Assembly (NCBI RefSeq): GCF_014596915.1
Contig: NZ_JACVWU010000029.1
Coordinates: 46,814 to 110,813, forward strand
Source of the DNA: Streptomyces sp. TRM68416
GTDB taxonomy: Bacteria; Actinomycetota; Actinomycetes; Streptomycetales; Streptomycetaceae
Length of the DNA stretch: 64,000 nucleotides
Reading direction: 5' to 3'
Program-made: the position numbers and the translations under genes
The notes under the pieces: generated by a model
What the model was told of the DNA's origin: nothing
What the model saw: only the letters and a program-made list of their open reading frames with translations
The model's database searches: none
Part shown: piece after piece, positions 8,605-18,513 of the stretch
Numbering within the stretch: the stretch's first letter is position 1
Layout: each line of letters begins with the position of its first letter

Positions 8605-10125
8605 ATGGCACCGCAACCACCGCTGCTCAGCATGTCCGGCATCACCAAGTCCTTTCCCGGGGTCCGGGCCCTGGACGGCGTCGACCTCGACGTCCAGGCC
8701 GGTGAGGTGCACTGTCTGCTCGGCCAGAACGGCGCCGGGAAGTCCACCCTCATCAAGGTCCTGGCCGGCGCCCACCAGCCCGACACCGGCACCATCCGCT
8801 GGCACGGCGAGGAGGTCACCCTGCGCTCGCCGATCGCCGCCATGCGCCTGGGCATCGCCACCATCTACCAGGAACTCGACCTCGTCGAGCACCTGTCCGT
8901 CGCCGAGAACGTCCACCTCGGCCACGAACCCACGACCGCGGGCTTCGTCGTACGGCGCAAGACCGCGCAAGCCTCAACAGCCATGCTTCTCAAGCGACTT
9001 GGGCATCCGGAGATCGAACCCGGGCGGCTGGTCGGGGAGTTGTCGGCGGCCCAGCAGCAGATCGTCTCCATGGCGCGGGCGCTCTCCCACGACGTACGGC
9101 TGATCGTGATGGACGAACCGTCCGCGGCCCTCGACCCGGACGAGGTCGACAACCTCTTCCGCATCGTCGGCGACCTCACCGCCGACGGCGTCGCGGTCGT
9201 CTACATCTCGCACCGCCTGGAGGAGATCCGCCGCATCGGCGACCGGGTGACCGTCCTCAAGGACGGCCGGGCCGTGGCGGGCGGACTGCCCGCGAAGACC
9301 ACGCCCACTCGGGAGGTCGTGGCGCTGATGACGGGACGCAACGTCGAGTACGTCTTCCCGCCGCGGCCCGCCTCGCCCACCGACGCCGGCGCACCCCTGC
9401 TGGAGGTCAAGGGCCTCGCCCGGGAGGGGGAGTTCGAGCCGCTGGACCTGGTGGTCCGGCCCGGGGAGATCGTCGGTCTCGCCGGACTGGTCGGCTCCGG
9501 ACGGTCCGAGATCCTGGAGACGATCTACGGGGCGAGGAAGCCGTCGGCCGGTCAAGTCCTGCTGGACGGAAAGGAGTTGCGGCCGGGCAGCGTGCGGGCG
9601 GCCGTCCGGGCCGGCCTCGGGCTCGCCCCCGAGGAACGCAAGGCACAGGCCCTGCTGATGCTGGAGTCCGTCACCCGCAATGTCTCCGTCTCCTCCATGT
9701 CCCGCTTCTCGCGCGGCGGCTGGATCGACCGCCGCGCCGAACTGGGCGCCGCGCGTACCGCCACCCGCGAGCTGTCCCTGCGGCCCGACAACCCGGCCGT
9801 GCCCGTGCGCACCCTGTCCGGCGGCAACCAGCAGAAGGCCGTCCTCGCCCGCTGGCTGCTGCGCGGCTGCCGCGTGCTGCTCCTCGACGAACCCACCCGC
9901 GGCGTCGACGTGGGCGCCCGCGCCGAGTTGTACGCGGTGATCCGCCGCCTCGCCGACGAAGGCCTCGGCGTCCTGCTCGTCTCCAGCGAGGTGCCCGAGG
10001 TGCTCGGCCTCGCCGACCGCGTCCTGGTGCTGCGCGAAGGGCGCGTCGTCCACACGGCGCCCGCCCGCGAACTCGACGAACACCGTGTCCTCGACCTCGT
10101 CATGGAAGGAAGCCCGGCGTCATGA
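8605..10125 (+). CDS. Sugar ABC transporter, double ATP-binding subunit (RbsA/XylG-like)
   Basis: The 506-residue cytoplasmic protein has two ATPase halves, as in RbsA, MglA and XylG. The first has Walker A GQNGAGKSTL, signature LSAAQQQIVSMARAL and Walker B LIVMDEPSAALD. The second has the degenerate Walker A GLVGSGRSEIL, signature LSGGNQQKAVLARWL and Walker B VLLLDEPTRGVDVG; the weak second P-loop is normal in this family. It energises uptake of a monosaccharide by the permease and binding protein that follow. It starts at ATG 8605 after GAGGGGAG and overlaps the permease start by four bases. Confidence 0.93.
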   Translation: MAPQPPLLSMSGITKSFPGVRALDGVDLDVQAGEVHCLLGQNGAGKSTLIKVLAGAHQPDTGTIRWHGEEVTLRSPIAAMRLGIATIYQELDLVEHLSVAENVHLGHEPTTAGFVVRRKTAQASTAMLLKRLGHPEIEPGRLVGELSAAQQQIVSMARALSHDVRLIVMDEPSAALDPDEVDNLFRIVGDLTADGVAVVYISHRLEEIRRIGDRVTVLKDGRAVAGGLPAKTTPTREVVALMTGRNVEYVFPPRPASPTDAGAPLLEVKGLAREGEFEPLDLVVRPGEIVGLAGLVGSGRSEILETIYGARKPSAGQVLLDGKELRPGSVRAAVRAGLGLAPEERKAQALLMLESVTRNVSVSSMSRFSRGGWIDRRAELGAARTATRELSLRPDNPAVPVRTLSGGNQQKAVLARWLLRGCRVLLLDEPTRGVDVGARAELYAVIRRLADEGLGVLLVSSEVPEVLGLADRVLVLREGRVVHTAPARELDEHRVLDLVMEGSPAS

Positions 10126-11141
10126 CGCAGCACGCGTCCCCACCGAGGGACGGCACCGGCAAGACCGCCCCCGCCGCCGAACTCCCCGCCTGGCGGGGCA
10201 TGATGGCCCGCGCCGACGTGCGCACCCTGTCCCTCCTCGGCGTGCTCGCCGTACTGGTCCTCATCGGAGGCATCAGCAAGCCCGACGAATTCCTCGACAC
10301 CCGCAACCTCCAACTCGTCCTCACCCAGGCCTCCGTGATCGGCGTCGTCACCGTCGGCATGACCTTCGTCATCACCTCCGGAGGCATCGACCTCTCCGTC
10401 GGCGCGATCGTCGCCCTCGCCTCCGTCTGGGCCACCACGGTCGCCACCCAGGACTACGGCTTCGCCGGCGTCCTGTTCACCGCGGTCCTGGTCGGAGTCG
10501 GCTGCGGCCTGGTCAACGGCGTGCTCATCGCCTACGGCGGCATGGTCCCGTTCATCGCGACCCTCGCCATGCTCGCCGCGGCGCGCGGCCTCGCCCTCCA
10601 GATCACCGGCGGCAAGACGCAGATCGTCACCATCCCGAGCATCCTCGACCTCGGCGAACGCGACGCCTACATCCTCGGCGTGCCGCCCCTCGTCATGGTC
10701 TTCGCCGTCGTCACGATCATCGGCTGGCTGGTGCTGAACCGCACCACCTTCGGCCGCCGCACGGTCGCCGTCGGCGGCAACGCCGAGGCCGCCCGGCTCG
10801 CCGGCATCGACGTCCGCCGCCAGCGCCTCTACCTCTACCTGCTGTCCGGACTGTGCTGCGGCATCGCCGCCTTCCTGCTGATCATCCTGTCCGGCTCCGG
10901 CCAGAACACCAACGGCAACCTCTACGAACTCGACGCCATCGCCGCCGCGATCATCGGCGGCACCCTGCTCAGCGGCGGCCGGGGCACCATCACCGGCTCC
11001 GTGCTCGGCGTTCTGATCTTCACCACGATCACCAACATCTTCGCCCTGAACAACCTGGAGACCGCTGTCCAGCAGATCGCCAAGGGCGCGATCATCGTCG
11101 CCGCCGTCCTGGTCCAGCGCCGTACCGCGAGCACGACCTGA
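10122..11141 (+). CDS. Sugar ABC transporter permease (RbsC-like)
   Basis: The 339-residue integral membrane protein has about eight to ten hydrophobic segments. The RbsC/AraH-type signatures VGMTFVITSGGIDLSVGAI and the coupling region RRTVAVGGNAEAARLAGID are clear, followed by GGTLLSGGRGTITGSVLG. It forms the membrane channel with the double ATPase encoded directly upstream, whose stop codon overlaps its ATG. The substrate is a monosaccharide or related polyol by family; context suggests a product of glycoside breakdown. Confidence 0.93.
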   Translation: MTQHASPPRDGTGKTAPAAELPAWRGMMARADVRTLSLLGVLAVLVLIGGISKPDEFLDTRNLQLVLTQASVIGVVTVGMTFVITSGGIDLSVGAIVALASVWATTVATQDYGFAGVLFTAVLVGVGCGLVNGVLIAYGGMVPFIATLAMLAAARGLALQITGGKTQIVTIPSILDLGERDAYILGVPPLVMVFAVVTIIGWLVLNRTTFGRRTVAVGGNAEAARLAGIDVRRQRLYLYLLSGLCCGIAAFLLIILSGSGQNTNGNLYELDAIAAAIIGGTLLSGGRGTITGSVLGVLIFTTITNIFALNNLETAVQQIAKGAIIVAAVLVQRRTASTT

Positions 11142-11159
11142 AGGAAAGGGTTCACCGCC

Positions 11160-12197
11160 ATGCCAGAGCTCACGAGTCGCAGAGGGCTGCTCTTCGGATC
11201 CGCCGCCATAGGGGCGGGCGCCCTCCTCGCCGGCTGCACCAGCAACGAGTCCGGCGACGAACCGGCAGCGAACGACAAGCCGGCCGCCGACGACAAGCCC
11301 GGCAAGCCCGTCACCATCGGCTTCGCCGGACCGCAGGCCGACCACGGCTGGCTCAACGCCATCAACGACAACGCCAAGAGCCGGGCGAAGAAGTACTCCG
11401 ACGTCACCCTGGAGATCACCGAGGGCTCCAACGACACCGCCGCCCAGATCGGCCAGATCGAAACACTGATCAACAAGAAGGTCGACGTCCTGGTGATCCT
11501 GCCGGCCGACGGCAAGGCGCTCACCCAGGTCGGCCTGAAGGCGATGCGCGCGGGCATCCCCGTCGTCAACCTCGACCGCATCTTCAACTCCCCGCAGGCG
11601 TACCGCTGCTGGATCGGCGGCGACAACTACGGCATGGGCCTCAACGCCGGGCACTACATCGGCGAGCAGCTGAAGGGCAAGTCCGGCGCCCGGGTCATCG
11701 AACTGGCCGGCCTGGACAACCTGGAGCTGACCCAGCAACGCACCCAGGGCTTCGACGACGCCCTGAAGAACTACCCCAACATCAAGAAGGTGGCCCGCCA
11801 GGCCGCAGAGTTCACGGTCGAGTCCGGCCAGGCCAAGATGGCCCAGCTCCTCCAGGCCCAGTCGAACTTCGACGCCGTGTGGAACCACGACGACGACCAG
11901 GGCGTAGGCGCCCTGCGCGCCATCGAACAGGCCGGCCGCGACGACTTCCTGATGGTCGGCGGCGCGGGCGCGCTCTCCGCCTTCCAGGCCATCAAGCAGG
12001 ACAGCGGTGTGCTGAAGGCCACCGTCCTGTACCCGCCGACCATGGCCGCCTCCGCGATCGACCTCGCCCGCGCGCTCGGCCAGGGCAAGGGGGTCGGCGG
12101 CCTCGCCGAGTTCGAGATCCCCGCCTCCCTCACCCTCTACTCGGCCGTCGTCGACAAGACGAACGTCGACCAGTACATGTCCACCGGCTTCAAGTGA
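11160..12197 (+). CDS. Sugar ABC transporter substrate-binding lipoprotein (periplasmic-binding-protein type 1)
   Basis: The 345-residue protein starts with an Arg-containing signal (LTSRRGLLFGSAAIGAGALL) and a lipobox LLAGC with Cys26, so it is a lipoprotein on the outer face of the membrane. The RbsB-like fold is shown by TIGFAGPQADHGWLNAIN, the DVLVILPADGKALT strand, VVNLDRIF and the NHDDDQGVGALRAIEQAG hinge region. It captures the sugar for the RbsA/RbsC-like pair upstream. The Asp/Lys-rich linker after the lipobox (about residues 28-45) is a typical flexible tether. Confidence 0.93.
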   Translation: MPELTSRRGLLFGSAAIGAGALLAGCTSNESGDEPAANDKPAADDKPGKPVTIGFAGPQADHGWLNAINDNAKSRAKKYSDVTLEITEGSNDTAAQIGQIETLINKKVDVLVILPADGKALTQVGLKAMRAGIPVVNLDRIFNSPQAYRCWIGGDNYGMGLNAGHYIGEQLKGKSGARVIELAGLDNLELTQQRTQGFDDALKNYPNIKKVARQAAEFTVESGQAKMAQLLQAQSNFDAVWNHDDDQGVGALRAIEQAGRDDFLMVGGAGALSAFQAIKQDSGVLKATVLYPPTMAASAIDLARALGQGKGVGGLAEFEIPASLTLYSAVVDKTNVDQYMSTGFK

Positions 12198-12255
12198 GCC
12201 GTTCCGCCCGCACCCCCCACGTGCGCCATCCGACGAGGACGAGGAGTACACACCC

Positions 12256-13470
12256 ATGGGACAGCCGCAGCAGTCAGAAGGGACCGAGGGAGAGGGAGGG
12301 AAGCCGCCACTGAGGGTGGGCATGGTCGGCTACGCCTTCATGGGCGCCGCCCACTCCCAGGGCTGGCGCACCGCCGGACGCGTCTTCGACCTGCCCCGGC
12401 GCCCGGAACTGGCCGTCATCTGCGGACGGGACGCGGCCGCCGTGCGCGCGGCGGCCGACCGGCACGGCTGGGCGGCGGCCGAGACCGACTGGCGGGCCCT
12501 GATCGCCCGGGACGACGTCGACCTCGTCGACATCTGCACCCCAGGCGACAGCCACGCCGAGATCGCTGTCGCCGCCCTGGCCGCCGGCAAGCACGTCCTG
12601 TGCGAGAAGCCGCTCGCCAACACGGTCGAGGAGGCCTCGGCGATGGTCACGGCGGCCGAAGAGGCTTATGAGCGCGGCCAGTTGTCCATGGCCGGGTTCA
12701 ACTACCGTCGGCTGCCCGCCACCGCGCTCGCCCGGAACATGGTCGCGGAGGGCCGGCTCGGCAGGCTGCGGCACGTCAGGGCGACGTACCTGCAGGACTG
12801 GCTGGTGGACCCCGAGTTCCCGCTGAACTGGCGGCTGCGCAGGGAACAGGCCGGTTCGGGCTCGCTCGGCGACCTCGGCTCCCACGTCGTCGACCTCGCC
12901 CAGTACCTGGCGGGAGAGCGGCTGGCCGGGGTGTCCGCGCTCACGGAGACCTTCGTACGTGAGCGGCCCCTGCCCGTCGGTGCGACCAGCGGCCTGTCCG
13001 CCGGGGCGACCGCGGGCACCGGCCAGGTCACCGTCGACGACGCCGCCCTGTTCACCGCCCGCTTCCCCTCCGGCGCCCTCGCCACCTTCGAGGCGACCCG
13101 CTACGCCACCGGACGCAAGAACGCCCTGCGCATCGAACTCAACGGCGAGCGCGGCTCGTTGGCCTTCGACCTGGAGCGGCTCAACGAGCTGGAGTACCAC
13201 GACGGCACCGAGCCCGCGACGCACGCCGGATTCCGCCGCATCCTCGTCACCGAACCCGACCACCCCTACCTGGACGCCTGGTGGCCGCCGGGCCACGGCC
13301 TCGGCTACGAGCACACCTTCGTCCACCAGGCCCGCGACCTGGTCCACGCCCTCGCCGAGGGCCGCCGGCCCGAGCCCTCCTTCGCCGACGGACTCCAGGT
13401 GCAGCGCGTGCTGGCGGCGGTCGAGGAGAGCGCCGAGAAGAACTCCGTCTACACCCCGATAGCGGTCTAG
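12256..13470 (+). CDS. Gfo/Idh/MocA-family sugar oxidoreductase
   Basis: The 404-residue cytoplasmic enzyme has an N-terminal Rossmann domain (RVGMVGYAFMGAAHSQGW, near residue 18) and the family motif HVLCEKPLANTVEEA, in which the EKP lysine is catalytic. The C-terminal alpha/beta domain contains GSGSLGDLGSHVVDLAQYL, with the Asp and His expected in the active site. Enzymes of this family oxidise or reduce hydroxyl groups of sugars, often C3 of glucosides, with NAD(P). The gene lies 58 bp after the binding protein and 14 bp before the isomerase, inside the same operon. The neighbouring 3-keto-sugar hydrolase domain supports a 3-keto glycoside step. Confidence 0.88.
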   Translation: MGQPQQSEGTEGEGGKPPLRVGMVGYAFMGAAHSQGWRTAGRVFDLPRRPELAVICGRDAAAVRAAADRHGWAAAETDWRALIARDDVDLVDICTPGDSHAEIAVAALAAGKHVLCEKPLANTVEEASAMVTAAEEAYERGQLSMAGFNYRRLPATALARNMVAEGRLGRLRHVRATYLQDWLVDPEFPLNWRLRREQAGSGSLGDLGSHVVDLAQYLAGERLAGVSALTETFVRERPLPVGATSGLSAGATAGTGQVTVDDAALFTARFPSGALATFEATRYATGRKNALRIELNGERGSLAFDLERLNELEYHDGTEPATHAGFRRILVTEPDHPYLDAWWPPGHGLGYEHTFVHQARDLVHALAEGRRPEPSFADGLQVQRVLAAVEESAEKNSVYTPIAV

Positions 13471-13483
13471 GAGGCCCCCGGTC

Positions 13484-14482
<999 letters not shown>

Positions 14483-14565
14483 GCACCCCTTGTGAAGCTC
14501 CGGGATGACGGCGCATCCCGGCGTCCGCACCCGCCCGTACAACCGGCCCCATTCCGGAGGCATCC

Positions 14566-17046
14566 GTGCACGGGAACGAACACACCACCGGCAAAGCCAG
14601 AGCCGAGGCCCACAGACGACGCTTCCGCAAGACGATCGCGCTGCTCACCGGCGCACTCCTCGCCGGAGCGTCCCTGACCCTCGCGGCACCCCGGGCCGTC
14701 GCCGACGCCGACGAAGCGGCCGCCGAGGACTTCCAGCAGGTCACCCTCGCCAAGGGCGAACCGGAGGTCGGCGAGCCCATGTCGCTCGCCGTCCTCCCGG
14801 ACCGCTCGGTCCTGCACACCTCCCGCGACGGCGAACTCCGCCTCACCGACGCGGCGGGCAACACCAGCCTCGCCGGCAAGCTCGACGTGTACACGCACGA
14901 CGAGGAGGGCCTCCAAGGCATCGGCGTCGACCCCGACTTCACCACCAACCGCTTCATCTACCTGTACTACGCACCCCCGTTGAACACCCCGGCCGGCGAC
15001 GCCCCCGAGACCGGCACCGCGGCCGACTTCGCACCCTTCGACGGCGTCAACCGGCTCTCCCGGTTCGTGCTGAAGAACGACGGCACCCTCGACAAGGCCA
15101 GCGAGACGAAGATCCTCGACGTGCCGGCCTCCCGCGGCATCTGCTGCCACGTCGGCGGCGACATCGACTTCGACGCGGCCGGCAACCTGTACCTGTCGAC
15201 GGGCGACGACACCAACCCGTTCCAGTCCGACGGCTTCACCCCGATCGACGAACGCGCGAACCGCAACCCGGCCTTCGACGCCCAGCGTTCCGCCGGCAAC
15301 ACCAACGACCTGCGCGGCAAGATCCTTCGCATCAAGGTCAACGCCGACGGCGGCTACACCGTGCCCGAGGGCAACCTCTTCGCGCCCGGCACCGACCGGA
15401 CACGGCCCGAGATCTACGCCATGGGCTTCCGCAACCCGTTCCGGTTCAGCGTCGACCAGAAGACCGGCATGCTCTACGTCGGCGACTACGGGTCCGACGC
15501 CGGCACCGCCAACCCCTCCCGCGGACCCGCCGGCCAGGTCGAGTTCGCCCGCGTCACCGGCCCCGGCAACTTCGGCTGGCCGTACTGCACCGGCGACAAC
15601 GATGCCTACGTCGACTACGACTTCGCCACCGGCCGGTCCGGCGACGCCTTCGACTGCGACGCCCCGAAGAACACCTCGCCCCACAACACCGGACTGACCG
15701 ACCTGCCCCCGGCACAGCCCGCCTGGATCCCGTACGACGGCGGCTCCCTGCCCGAGTTCGGCACCGGCTCTGAGTCCCCGATGGGCGGCCCGGTCTACCG
15801 CTACGACCCCGCGCTCGACTCGCCGGTGAAGTTCCCCGAGGCCTACGACGGCGACTTCTTCGCCGGGGAGTTCGGCCGCCGCTGGATCAAGCGCATCACC
15901 AGCGACGCCGACGGGGCCGTACAGTCCATCAACGACGTGCCCTGGACCGGCACCCAGATCATGGACATGGCCTTCGGCCCCGACGGCGCGCTGTACGTCC
16001 TCGACTACGGCACCTCCTGGTTCGGCGGCGACGAGCACTCCGCCCTGTACCGCATCGAGAACGCCACCGGCAGCCACGCCCCGGTCGCGCAGGCCTCGGC
16101 GGACCGGACCTCCGGAACCGCGCCGCTGAGGGTGCGCTTCTCCTCCGAGGGCACCACCGACCAGGACGGCGACGCGCTCACCTACCACTGGGACTTCGGC
16201 GACGGCGCCACCTCCACCGCCGCGAACCCGACGCACCGCTACCGCACGAACGGCACCTACACCGCGACCCTGACCGCGCAGGACCCCTCGGGGCGCTCCG
16301 GCAGCGCGAGCCTGCGGATCGTCGTCGGCAACACCGCGCCCCAGGTCACGCTCGAACTCCCGCGGGACGGGCAGCTGTTCAGCTTCGGCGACGCCATCCC
16401 GTTCCAGGTGCGGGTCACCGACCCCGAGGACCGGACCATCGACTGCGCCAAGGTCAAGGTCACCTTCATCCTCGGCCACGACAGCCACGGCCACCCGGTG
16501 ACCTCCGCCAACGGCTGCACCGGCACCCTCCAGACCACCGCCGACGGCGGCCACGACCCCAACGCCAACATCTTCGGGGTCTTCGACGCCGAGTACACCG
16601 ACGGAGGCGGCGGCCAGGCCCCGCTGACCACCCACGACCAGAACGTCCTTCAGCCCAAGCAGCGCCAGGCCGAGCACTTCGGCAACGGCTCCGGGGTCTC
16701 CGTCATCGCCAAGGACACCGCGCACGGCGGCAACACCGTGGGCGACATCCACCACGGCGACTGGATCTCCTTCACGCCGTACCTCCTGAGCGACGCGAAG
16801 TCCGTGACGGCACGGGTGTCGTCCGGCGGTGCCGGCGGGACACTGGAGTTCCGCGCCGGCTCCTCGACCGGCACCCTGCTCGGGAGGGCGACCGTGCCGG
16901 TGACCGGCGGCTGGGAGAACTTCCAGGACGTCACCACCGACCTGTCCCGCGCCCCGCGCGGCACCACCACGCTCTACCTGGTCTTCAAGGGAGCGGGCAC
17001 GGGCGCCCTGTTCGACGTGGACGACTTCACCTTCACCACCGGCTGA
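14566..17046 (+). CDS. Secreted glucose/sorbosone-dehydrogenase-like protein with PKD and CBM6 domains
   Basis: The 826-residue exported protein starts at GTG 14566 and has a long signal peptide: basic RRRFRKTIALL, a hydrophobic core and the AADAD-like cleavage region near residue 46. Residues about 60-500 are a six-bladed GSDH propeller (HDEEGLQGIGVDPDF, NDLRGKILRIKVN, GFRNPFRFSVD, PDGALYVLDYG). A PKD domain follows (about 510-595; YHWDFGDGATS), then a linker, and a C-terminal CBM6 (about 690-825; RQAEHFGNGSG, HHGDWISFTPYLL). It likely binds and oxidises or hydrolyses carbohydrate outside the cell. It lies 83 bp downstream of the isomerase gene and 14 bp before the ThuA gene. Confidence 0.88.
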   Translation: MHGNEHTTGKARAEAHRRRFRKTIALLTGALLAGASLTLAAPRAVADADEAAAEDFQQVTLAKGEPEVGEPMSLAVLPDRSVLHTSRDGELRLTDAAGNTSLAGKLDVYTHDEEGLQGIGVDPDFTTNRFIYLYYAPPLNTPAGDAPETGTAADFAPFDGVNRLSRFVLKNDGTLDKASETKILDVPASRGICCHVGGDIDFDAAGNLYLSTGDDTNPFQSDGFTPIDERANRNPAFDAQRSAGNTNDLRGKILRIKVNADGGYTVPEGNLFAPGTDRTRPEIYAMGFRNPFRFSVDQKTGMLYVGDYGSDAGTANPSRGPAGQVEFARVTGPGNFGWPYCTGDNDAYVDYDFATGRSGDAFDCDAPKNTSPHNTGLTDLPPAQPAWIPYDGGSLPEFGTGSESPMGGPVYRYDPALDSPVKFPEAYDGDFFAGEFGRRWIKRITSDADGAVQSINDVPWTGTQIMDMAFGPDGALYVLDYGTSWFGGDEHSALYRIENATGSHAPVAQASADRTSGTAPLRVRFSSEGTTDQDGDALTYHWDFGDGATSTAANPTHRYRTNGTYTATLTAQDPSGRSGSASLRIVVGNTAPQVTLELPRDGQLFSFGDAIPFQVRVTDPEDRTIDCAKVKVTFILGHDSHGHPVTSANGCTGTLQTTADGGHDPNANIFGVFDAEYTDGGGGQAPLTTHDQNVLQPKQRQAEHFGNGSGVSVIAKDTAHGGNTVGDIHHGDWISFTPYLLSDAKSVTARVSSGGAGGTLEFRAGSSTGTLLGRATVPVTGGWENFQDVTTDLSRAPRGTTTLYLVFKGAGTGALFDVDDFTFTTG

Positions 17047-17060
17047 GGAGGGAGAACCGG

Positions 17061-18431
17061 ATGCGATCAACTGGCCGACTGACAACGGTGCTCACCGGCA
17101 CCACCCTGCTCCTGGGCTGCATGTCCGGGCCCGCCGAGTCCAAGCCCTCCGCCGACGACAGGGTGCTGGTCTTCTCCAAGACGGCCGGATTCCGCCACGA
17201 CTCGATCCCCGACGGCGTGGCCGCCCTGAAGGAACTGGGCGCGACGGCCGGCATCACGGTCGACGCCACCGAGGACGCCGCCGCATTCACCGCACGGAAC
17301 CTGCGGCGCTACGACGCGGTCGTCTTCCTGTCGACCACCGGAGACGTGCTCAACGACACGCAACAGCGCGCCTTCGAACGCTACATGCGCCACGGCGGCG
17401 GCTACATGGGCGTCCACGCGGCCGCCGACACCGAGTACGACTGGACCTTCTACGGCGGGGTCGTCGGGGCGTACTTCCGGTCGCACCCGGCGATCCAGCC
17501 CGCGACCGTCGACGTCGAGGACCACGCCCATCCGGCCACCGCCCATCTGCCCGCCGCGTGGAACCGCACCGACGAGTGGTACGACTACCGCTCCAACCCC
17601 AGGGAGCACGTCCACGTCCTCGCCTCCCTCGACGAGTCGTCCTACAGCGGCGGCAGCATGAACGGCGACCACCCGATCGCCTGGTGCCACACCTACCAGG
17701 GCGGCCGCGCCTTCTACACCGGCGGCGGCCACACCAAGGAGTCCTACGCCGACCCCGCCTTCCGGCAGCATCTGCTGGGCGGGCTGCGCTGGACCACCGG
17801 CGCCGCCCAGGCCGACTGCCGCCCGGAGAACGGCTACCGCCCGCTCTTCGACGGCACGGCCGCATCCCTCGCCGGCTGGCGGCAGGCCGGGCCCGGTTCC
17901 TTCGAACTCGGCGCCGACGGCACCCTCACCACCACCGGCGGCCTCGGCCTGCTCTGGTACGCCGACCAGAGCTTCGGCGCCTACTCGCTGAAGCTCGACT
18001 GGAAGGTCGACGGAGACGACAACTCCGGTGTGTTCGTGGGATTCCCGCCCTCGGACGACCCGTGGTCGGCGGTCAACAACGGCTATGAGATCCAGATCGA
18101 CGCCACGGACGTCCCCGAGAGGACCACGGGGTCGGTCTACGGCTTCCAGTCCGCCGACCTGGCCGAGCGCGACCGGGCGCTCAACCCGCCGGGGGAGTGG
18201 AACACCTACGAGATCCGCGTGGAGGGCGAACGCCTCCGCGTCTGGCTCAACGGCGTGAAGATCAACGACTTCACCAACTCCGATCCGGCCCGGAGCCTGC
18301 GTGACGGGCACGTCGGCATCCAGAACCACGGAGCCGACGACCAGGTGTCCTTCCGCGACATCCGGATCAAGGAACTGCCCCTGAACAAGGAACTGCCCCT
18401 GAACAAGGAACTGCCCGTGAAGGGCGACTGA
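17061..18431 (+). CDS. ThuA domain plus DUF1080 (3-keto-disaccharide hydrolase-like) lipoprotein
   Basis: The 456-residue protein has a signal with a lipobox-like LLLGC (Cys20). Residues about 35-255 are a ThuA, class I glutamine-amidotransferase-like domain (VLVFSKTAGFRHDSI, GGGYMGVHAAADTEYDW, WCHTYQGGRAFYTGGGH). Residues about 268-440 are a DUF1080 LamG-like domain (LFDGTAASLAGWRQ, DNSGVFVGFP, NDFTNSDPARSLRDGHVGIQNHG). DUF1080 proteins have been shown to hydrolyse 3-keto glycosides, and ThuA belongs to 3-keto-sugar catabolism. Acting outside the cell, it would feed the ABC importer of this operon. The last 18 residues are three repeats of a KELPLN-type unit. Confidence 0.88.
   Translation: MRSTGRLTTVLTGTTLLLGCMSGPAESKPSADDRVLVFSKTAGFRHDSIPDGVAALKELGATAGITVDATEDAAAFTARNLRRYDAVVFLSTTGDVLNDTQQRAFERYMRHGGGYMGVHAAADTEYDWTFYGGVVGAYFRSHPAIQPATVDVEDHAHPATAHLPAAWNRTDEWYDYRSNPREHVHVLASLDESSYSGGSMNGDHPIAWCHTYQGGRAFYTGGGHTKESYADPAFRQHLLGGLRWTTGAAQADCRPENGYRPLFDGTAASLAGWRQAGPGSFELGADGTLTTTGGLGLLWYADQSFGAYSLKLDWKVDGDDNSGVFVGFPPSDDPWSAVNNGYEIQIDATDVPERTTGSVYGFQSADLAERDRALNPPGEWNTYEIRVEGERLRVWLNGVKINDFTNSDPARSLRDGHVGIQNHGADDQVSFRDIRIKELPLNKELPLNKELPVKGD
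18369..18422. repeat. Three 18-nt in-frame tandem repeats at the 3' end of the ThuA/DUF1080 gene
   Basis: Two perfect copies of AAGGAACTGCCCCTGAAC and a third with two changes encode KELPLN, KELPLN and KELPVK directly before the last two residues (Gly, Asp). Confidence 0.9.
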
Positions 18432-18435
18432 GCGG

Positions 18436-18469
18436 CGGCGGGCGGGGGACGCCGGACCCCCGCCCGCCG
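18436..18469. terminator. Strong hairpin terminator after the sugar operon
   Basis: A perfect inverted repeat with 13-bp arms (left CGGCGGGCGGGGG) and an 8-nt loop starts four bases after the ThuA/DUF1080 stop codon. There is no T run, as is usual in Streptomyces. It separates the sugar operon from the Ebo-type operon that starts at 18514. Confidence 0.8.
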
Positions 18470-18513
18470 TCCACCACCCCCGGCGCCGGAACCGCACGAC
18501 AAGGAGGCTGCTC

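Noticed and set aside
9552..12323. 923-codon open frame on the minus strand across the ABC operon
   Set aside because: Asp/Glu/Gly-rich antisense translation with no domain; the plus strand has three clear transport genes.
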